Source of the DNA: CAIQIA01 sp945861105
Lineage (GTDB): Bacteria; Cyanobacteriota; Cyanobacteriia; PCC-6307; Cyanobiaceae
Reading direction: 5' to 3'
NCBI GenBank assembly: GCA_947488815.1
Contig: CANLCC010000003.1
Coordinates: forward strand, 1 to 64,000
Length of the DNA stretch: 64,000 nucleotides
The first letter of the stretch is position 1; every line of letters begins with the position of its first letter. The notes under the pieces are model-generated. The model ran no database searches and was not told the origin of the DNA. It saw only the letters and a program-made list of their open reading frames with translations. Shown one piece after another: positions 59,225-64,000 of the stretch. A program made the position numbers and the translations under genes.

Positions 59225-60547
59225 TCAGGCGGCGGTGGCGGCGACGCTGGCGCGGAAGGCCTCCAGGGTGGCGTCGATGTCGTCGTCGGAATGGGCCAGC
59301 GACGTGAAGCCGGCCTCGAAGGCGCTGGGGGCCAGGTAGACCCCACGCTCGAGCATCGCCCGGTGCAGCCGGGCAAAGCGGGCGGTGTCGGCGGCCTTGG
59401 CCTCGTCGAAATTGCGCACGGGACCTTCACACAGGAAGAAGCCGAACATGCCGCTGATGGAATCGGCGCAGAGGGGCAGGCCGGCCTCGCCGGCGATGCT
59501 CAGCAGCCCGTCGCGCAGGCGTCGGGTGATGGTTTCGAGCCGCTCGTAGGTGCCGGGACGACGCAGCAGTTCAAGGGTCTTGATCCCCGCCGTCATCGCC
59601 AGGGGATTGCCGCTGAGGGTGCCCGCCTGGTACATGGGGCCCGCCGGCGCCACCAGGCCGAGGATGTCGGCCCGGCCGCCGTAGGCCCCCACCGGCAGTC
59701 CGCCGCCGATCACCTTGCCCATCGTCGTGAGATCCGGGGTGATGCCGAAGCGGGCCTGGGCACCGCCGTAGGCGATGCGGAACCCGGTCATCACCTCATC
59801 GAACACCAGCAGTGCCCCGTGGTCGCGGGTCAGTTCCCGCAGGCCCTCCAGGAAGCCGGCATCCGGGGGGATGAAGCCGGCGTTGCCCACCACCGGTTCA
59901 AGGATGACGCCGGCGATGGCATCGGGATGGGCGGCGAAGAGGGCCTTCACGGCCTCCAGGTCGTTGTAGGGGGCCGTGAGGGTGTCGTTCGTCGTGCTGG
60001 CCGGCACCCCGGGGGAGTCGGGCAGCCCCAGGGTGGCCACGCCGGACCCTGCCTTGACCAGGAACATGTCGGCGTGGCCGTGGTAGCAGCCTTCGAACTT
60101 GATCACCTTGGTGCGCCCCGTGTAGGCGCGCATCAGCCGCAGCACCGCCATGCAGGCTTCGGTGCCGCTGTTGACGAACCGCACCATCTCGACACTCGGC
60201 ACGGCGTCGATCACCAGGCGTGCCAGCTGGTTCTCGAGCTCACAGGGGGCACCGAAGCTGGTGCCGCGGCCCAGGGCCCCATGCAGCGCCTCGATCACCT
60301 CGGGGTGGGCGTGGCCGCAGATGGCCGGACCCCAGCTGCCCACGTAATCGATGTAGCGGTTGCCGTCCACGTCCCAGGCGTAGGCCCCTTCGACCCGCTC
60401 GAAGACGATCGGCTGCCCGCCGACCGAGCGGAAGGCCCGCACCGGCGAATTGACCCCGCCGGGCATCAGGGTCTGGGCCGCCGCGAACAACGCTTCGGAG
60501 CGGCTGGTGTTCAGTGCGGCAACGGTGGCCAAGGGATGACGGAGCAT
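59225..60547 (-). CDS. hemL: Glutamate-1-semialdehyde 2,1-aminomutase
   Basis: A 440-residue PLP enzyme that makes 5-aminolevulinate, the first committed tetrapyrrole precursor for chlorophyll, haem and phycobilins. The PLP lysine is in TMGKVIGGGLPVGAYGG (about 270-285). NSGTEACMAVLRLMRAYTGR, FEGCYHGHAD, LLVFDEVMTGFR and YQAGTLSGNPLAM are all present. ATG 60547 has AGG at a fitting distance; an in-frame ATG at 60559 adds four residues. It leads a minus-strand run into the amino-acid transporter genes and is divergent from the GlcD-like oxidase. Confidence 0.97.
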   Translation of the reverse strand: MLRHPLATVAALNTSRSEALFAAAQTLMPGGVNSPVRAFRSVGGQPIVFERVEGAYAWDVDGNRYIDYVGSWGPAICGHAHPEVIEALHGALGRGTSFGAPCELENQLARLVIDAVPSVEMVRFVNSGTEACMAVLRLMRAYTGRTKVIKFEGCYHGHADMFLVKAGSGVATLGLPDSPGVPASTTNDTLTAPYNDLEAVKALFAAHPDAIAGVILEPVVGNAGFIPPDAGFLEGLRELTRDHGALLVFDEVMTGFRIAYGGAQARFGITPDLTTMGKVIGGGLPVGAYGGRADILGLVAPAGPMYQAGTLSGNPLAMTAGIKTLELLRRPGTYERLETITRRLRDGLLSIAGEAGLPLCADSISGMFGFFLCEGPVRNFDEAKAADTARFARLHRAMLERGVYLAPSAFEAGFTSLAHSDDDIDATLEAFRASVAATAA

Positions 60548-60622
60548 GACTGAGGCCATCCTGACGCAGCGTTCAGCGCCACGAAGGCCCGGCCGCAGAT
60601 ACCGTGGCTCCCTGTCACCGGG

Positions 60623-62083
60623 ATGCCGTTGGACTGGTCTGCCCTGGCCGAGGACCTGCGGCGTGTCCTGCCCGCCCGGGCGGTGGTGAGCCGCCCCCAG
60701 GAACTGCTCAGCTACGACTGCGACGGTCTCACCCTCGACCGCCATCGTCCTCCCCTGGCGGTGCTCCCCGAGACCACCGCTGAGGTGGCAGCGGTGCTGC
60801 GGCTGTGCCACGGGCGCGGCGTTCCCTTTGTGGCCCGCGGCAGCGGCACCGGCCTCTCCGGCGGAGCCCTGGTGGACCAGCCGGCCCTGCTGGTGGTGAC
60901 CAGCCGCATGCGTCAGGTGCTCGAGGTCGATCTGCCCAACCTGCGCATCCGTGTGCAGCCGGGCGTGATCAACAGCTGGGTCACCCGCACCGTGAGCGGG
61001 GCCGGTTTCTACTACGCCCCGGATCCCTCCAGCCAGGTGATCTGCAGCATCGGCGGCAACGTCGCCGAGAACTCGGGGGGCGTGCATTGCCTCAAATACG
61101 GCGTCACCAGCAACCACGTGCTCGAGCTCGAGGTGGTGCTTCCGGACGGCAGCATCACCACCCTCGGGGGCGGTGGCGCCGAACAGCCCGAGCTCGACCT
61201 GCGGGGGGTGTTCATCGGCAGTGAGGGCACCCTGGGCATCGCCACCGCCGTGACCCTGCGCCTGCTGCGTCTTCCCGAGACGGTGGAAGTGCTGCTGGCC
61301 GACTTCACCTCGATGGAGGCGGCCGGGGAGGCCGTGCGCGCCGTCACGGCTGCAGGGGTGCTGCCCGCCGGCATGGAGATCATGGACAACCTGACCCTGC
61401 GGGCGGTGGTCGCCATGCTCGGCGAAGGTCTCTATCCCGCCGATGCCGCCGCCGCCCTGCTGATCGAACTCGACGGCAGCGCCCGCGAGGTGGAGGTGTC
61501 AGCGCAGCTCAGCGAGCGTCTCTGCCGCGCGGCCGGCGCCCGTCAGGTGCGCCGGGCCAGCACCGCCGAAGACCGCAACCGCCTCTGGCAGGGACGCAAG
61601 ACCGCGATCTCCGCCCTGGGGCGCCTCTACCCCAGTTACTACCTGCATGACGGCGTCGTGCCCCGCAGTCGCCTGCCGGCCGTGCTTGCCGCCATCGACG
61701 CTCTGGCGGCAAGCCATGGCCTGCCGGTGGCGAACGTCTTCCATGCCGGCGACGGCAACCTGCATCCGCTCATCCTTTACGACGGCAGTGAGGTTGGAGT
61801 GGCCGACCGGGTGAAGGACCTGGCTGCCGCCATTCTCGAGCTCTGCATCGAGGCCGGTGGCAGCATCACCGGCGAGCACGGGGTCGGTGCCGATAAGCGC
61901 TGCTACCTGGACCGGATGTACGCCCCTGCTGATCTGGCCATGATGCAGCGGGTGCGTTCGGCCTTCGATGCCCAGGGCCTGGCCAACCCGGGCAAGCTCT
62001 TTCCCACCCCACAGACCTGCGGTGAAGCCCTGGCCCGCCGCCGCGAGCTGGCCGTGCCCGAATCGCTGGCGCCGGTCCTCTGA
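60623..62083 (+). CDS. glcD: FAD-linked oxidase, glycolate oxidase GlcD-like
   Basis: A 486-residue FAD-binding PCMH-type oxidoreductase. The FAD loop is VARGSGTGLSGGAL (about 73-86), with CSIGGNVAENSGGVHCLKYG (about 139-158) and GSEGTLGIAT. The C-terminal half has NVFHAGDGNLHPLI and GEHGVGADKR, the metal and substrate histidines of GlcD/D-lactate dehydrogenase. It oxidises glycolate (photorespiration) or D-lactate. GlcE and GlcF are not adjacent. It lies 75 bases from hemL, head to head. Confidence 0.88.
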   Translation: MPLDWSALAEDLRRVLPARAVVSRPQELLSYDCDGLTLDRHRPPLAVLPETTAEVAAVLRLCHGRGVPFVARGSGTGLSGGALVDQPALLVVTSRMRQVLEVDLPNLRIRVQPGVINSWVTRTVSGAGFYYAPDPSSQVICSIGGNVAENSGGVHCLKYGVTSNHVLELEVVLPDGSITTLGGGGAEQPELDLRGVFIGSEGTLGIATAVTLRLLRLPETVEVLLADFTSMEAAGEAVRAVTAAGVLPAGMEIMDNLTLRAVVAMLGEGLYPADAAAALLIELDGSAREVEVSAQLSERLCRAAGARQVRRASTAEDRNRLWQGRKTAISALGRLYPSYYLHDGVVPRSRLPAVLAAIDALAASHGLPVANVFHAGDGNLHPLILYDGSEVGVADRVKDLAAAILELCIEAGGSITGEHGVGADKRCYLDRMYAPADLAMMQRVRSAFDAQGLANPGKLFPTPQTCGEALARRRELAVPESLAPVL

Positions 62084-62149
62084 TCGGTCTGCGCGCGTCT
62101 TGCCTTGCCTGGAGGGGCGTTATAGGGTGCCGCGAGCATCGATCCCAGT

Positions 62150-64000
62150 GTGTTCGCTGACCCTCAGGTGTACATGGCGGAGAGCATCTTCACGAAGCTC
62201 ACCCCCGAGCGTCAGCTCAACGTGTTCCGCACGATCCAGGAGGGCATCGAGAGCCATCCACCGCGACCGCAGGCCACGTTCATCAACGTCTGCATGGCCT
62301 ACGCCGCCGAGCAGTTTCTGCTTGATGCCGCCCGGGAAGGACGGCTGGACCACGCCAAGGTGACGGCGCTGCAGCAGCACGTCGATGACGCCGGTGGGGT
62401 GCTGTGCCACGGCCTCTCGAGCCAAGGGGCCAATTCCGTCGCAGAGTTCCGCGAGATCACCTTCGGTCGCCTGGAGCGGGTGCTCCCTCCCGATGTGCAG
62501 GCCTCGGCCCTGCAGGCCCTCAACGCCCGCCTGAGGCAACAGCCCCCCCACACCATTGACGAGCTCTTCAGCGGGGTGCGTCAGTTCCTTGAACCCACCT
62601 TCGGCCAGACGGCCTCAGGCTCCAGCAGCCTGGCCGACCTCGATGGTTCGATGCAGCGGCGTCTGTTCGACACCATGGCGGCCGGAGCCGCTGATCCCCG
62701 TGGTCTGGTGGCCCAGCCCAATGTCGTCGCGGCCCTCGTGGCCGAGCGGGCCGTCGTCCAGGCCGCCCGGCTCGGTCAGCTCCAGGAGGGACAGCTGATC
62801 GACCTTGAGCGCAGCATCGATGCCGCCGGTGGTGAGATCGCCCCTGGCCTGCGCTCCAAGGGCCCCGGTTCGGTGGCCACCTTCCGGTCGTCCCTGTTCG
62901 GCTGGGTTTCCGACAACCTGCCGGTGCGGGTCCAGCCGGCGGCCCTGTGGACCCTCAATGCCCTGCTGGCCCACCGGGCCCCCGCCGGTCTGGAGGATGT
63001 CTTTACCGGTGGGAGCGAGTTTCTCGAGCCCCTGCAGCGCCAGGGGCCCTTCCAGGGGCTCAGGCTTGAGCGTCAGATCCGAGTGTTCGAGACGCTGCGC
63101 GACAGCTTCCACAGCCGACCGGCCCTGCACAGCCAGCGCTTCAGTGACACCTTCGCAGCGGTGGTGAGGGTGCTTGACCTGGAGCAGGAGGTGGTGGGGG
63201 CTCCAGGGGCGGGTCAGCCCTTCGTGGAGCAGGTCGCTCGGCTTGACAAGGCCCTCGAGGCCACCGGCCGCCTTCTGGTCACCGATGACGAGGCCGCCTC
63301 CGCCGACAGCCTCCACGCCTTCTGCACCGGTCCCCTCGACCGCATCCGCAGCGGGCTGCCGCCGGAGCTCTCCCAGGCCTGCTTCGCAGCCCTCAATTCG
63401 CGGCTGGCCACGGCCCAGCCGCCCCATACCGGCACCCGCGAGATGGTGGCTTCCGCGTCCACTTTCCTGGAGCCGGTGCTCAAGAGCCTCGATCTGCAGG
63501 CCGACCGGGCCGGCACCGATCTGCCGGAGCCCTCCCCGCTGAGTGACGGCCAGCGGGCTGTGGCCGTTCCCATCCAGCCGCCGGCTGCCCCCACACCGGT
63601 GGTGGCGCCTGAACCTGCTGTTGCCTCCTCACCGGTCGTCGCCCCCACACCCACGGTTGCCCCTACTCCGGTGGTCGCTCCTACTCCGGTGGTCGCTCCC
63701 ACTCCGGTGGTTGCCCCTACACCGGAAGTTGCTCCCGCCTCGGTGGTCGCTCCCGCCCCGGTTGTTGCTGAGGAGCCCGTGGTGTCCCCTGAACCGGTGG
63801 TGGCGACGCCTCCGGTGGCGGTGCTCGAGCCCGAACCGGAGTCGGCCCCGGCCCCGGCGCCGGCATTCAGCGTGCCGACCCTCGCCGACCGGGTCGAGGC
63901 CACCGTCGAATCTGCCGACACCACCGTGGTGCGGCTCGACGAGCCCTCCTCGGAGGCCATCGAGGTTCCCGTTCGCGACACCGTGATTGCGGCGCCTGTG
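62150..64000 (+). CDS. Large unrecognised protein with three tandem domains (partial)
   Basis: An open frame that runs past the window end, at least 617 residues. Residues about 17-155, 166-297 and 305-450 are three diverged copies of one helical domain of about 140 residues. Shared marks are an R-x3-VF/LFxT opening, G.L....V..L...ID.AGG, SVA.F, LN..L and a closing FLEP. A Pro-Val-Val-Ala-Pro-rich tail follows (483-554), then an acidic stretch. There is no signal peptide or membrane helix. Starts GTG 62150 or ATG 62174; TTGCCT (62100-62105) and TATAGG (62121-62126), 15 bases apart, could be a weak promoter. Family unknown. Confidence 0.75.
   Translation, partial: MFADPQVYMAESIFTKLTPERQLNVFRTIQEGIESHPPRPQATFINVCMAYAAEQFLLDAAREGRLDHAKVTALQQHVDDAGGVLCHGLSSQGANSVAEFREITFGRLERVLPPDVQASALQALNARLRQQPPHTIDELFSGVRQFLEPTFGQTASGSSSLADLDGSMQRRLFDTMAAGAADPRGLVAQPNVVAALVAERAVVQAARLGQLQEGQLIDLERSIDAAGGEIAPGLRSKGPGSVATFRSSLFGWVSDNLPVRVQPAALWTLNALLAHRAPAGLEDVFTGGSEFLEPLQRQGPFQGLRLERQIRVFETLRDSFHSRPALHSQRFSDTFAAVVRVLDLEQEVVGAPGAGQPFVEQVARLDKALEATGRLLVTDDEAASADSLHAFCTGPLDRIRSGLPPELSQACFAALNSRLATAQPPHTGTREMVASASTFLEPVLKSLDLQADRAGTDLPEPSPLSDGQRAVAVPIQPPAAPTPVVAPEPAVASSPVVAPTPTVAPTPVVAPTPVVAPTPVVAPTPEVAPASVVAPAPVVAEEPVVSPEPVVATPPVAVLEPEPESAPAPAPAFSVPTLADRVEATVESADTTVVRLDEPSSEAIEVPVRDTVIAAPV
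63596..63811 (+). repeat. 18-bp tandem repeats coding for PVVAPT hexapeptides
   Basis: Twelve consecutive imperfect 18-base units encode hexapeptides of the type PVVAPT, the middle ones (PTVAPT, then PVVAPT three times, then PEVAPA) being nearly identical in DNA. It forms an extended linker and may vary in copy number by slippage. Confidence 0.85.

Noticed and set aside
63596..63811. Regular short repeats resembling a CRISPR array
   Set aside because: Units are contiguous 18-base codon repeats in one frame encoding PVVAPT, with no spacers and no cas genes nearby.

Overview
The window is 64 kb of very gene-dense, mostly high-GC DNA. It most likely comes from a picocyanobacterium of the Cyanobium / marine-freshwater Synechococcus type. 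That is an inference from gene content: hemL divergent from a GlcD-type oxidase, a 62-residue KOW-like protein resembling the hyper-conserved picocyanobacterial Hyp protein next to tRNA-Trp and rplS, a short DprA-like protein after a DRTGG-family protein, YajQ, and a cyanobacterial type I secretion operon with a parvulin-like gene. A few HIP1 octamers (GCGATCGC) also occur. There is no rRNA, CRISPR array, insertion sequence or prophage that I can see. Genes commonly overlap by ATGA or sit 1-20 bases apart. No stretch over 300 bases lacks a gene; the longest gaps are about 145 bases (34988-35132) and about 90 bases (42058-42147).

Region A (1-36,000) is an accessory cell-surface island. It has four overlapping glycan blocks. 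Block 1 (1-4270, +) is a glycosyltransferase, a sulfotransferase and a DUF1800/DUF1501 pair. Block 2 (4287-8975) is two divergent genes plus a cytidylyltransferase: a four-part CBS-NeuB-SAF-TIM-barrel protein and a NeuA-like enzyme, pointing to a nonulosonic (sialic-like) acid. It is flanked on both sides by paralogous unfamiliar putative transferases (4287-5930 and 8932-10332). Block 3 (8932-16683, -) is an operon of methyltransferase, GT2, GT4, sulfotransferase, AlgX/AlgJ-like SGNH protein and the second unfamiliar transferase. Block 4 (16722-34987) mixes TPR proteins, GT2/GT4 enzymes, a GT2-GT61 fusion and a heparan-sulfate-type sulfotransferase around a type I secretion operon (30058 down to 22221, -: TPR, parvulin-like, cNMP/C39-like ABC exporter, HlyD adaptor, GT4, TPR). 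The block ends with an RTX-repeat protein (35133-35999) with its own terminator, a likely substrate of the exporter. Together these suggest making a sulfated, nonulosonate-bearing surface polymer or glycoprotein and exporting an RTX protein. Composition changes by eye: about 50% GC in 1-2130, about 60% to 13 kb, about 70% to 35 kb, about 53% in the RTX gene, then high again.

Region B (36,081-48,242) is housekeeping: polA, a small conserved protein, a CPA-type cation/proton antiporter, gltX, tRNA-Asp, an FMN reductase, the Hyp-like protein, tRNA-Trp, rplS, a PepSY-like two-helix membrane protein, map, an SDR enzyme, a DRTGG/PTA-like protein, a DprA-like protein, a MAPEG protein and YajQ.

Region C (48,239-62,083) concerns amino-acid/glutamate metabolism. 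A 1772-residue frame joins 5-oxoprolinase (HyuA+HyuB) to gamma-glutamyltranspeptidase, with a signal-peptide-like hydrophobic stretch between them. It runs convergently into a complete branched-chain-amino-acid-type ABC operon (hemL, two tandem substrate-binding lipoproteins, two permeases, two ATPases). A GlcD-like FAD oxidase is divergent from hemL. The window ends inside a large unrecognised protein with three tandem domains of about 140 residues followed by a Pro-Val-Val-Ala-Pro repeat tail.
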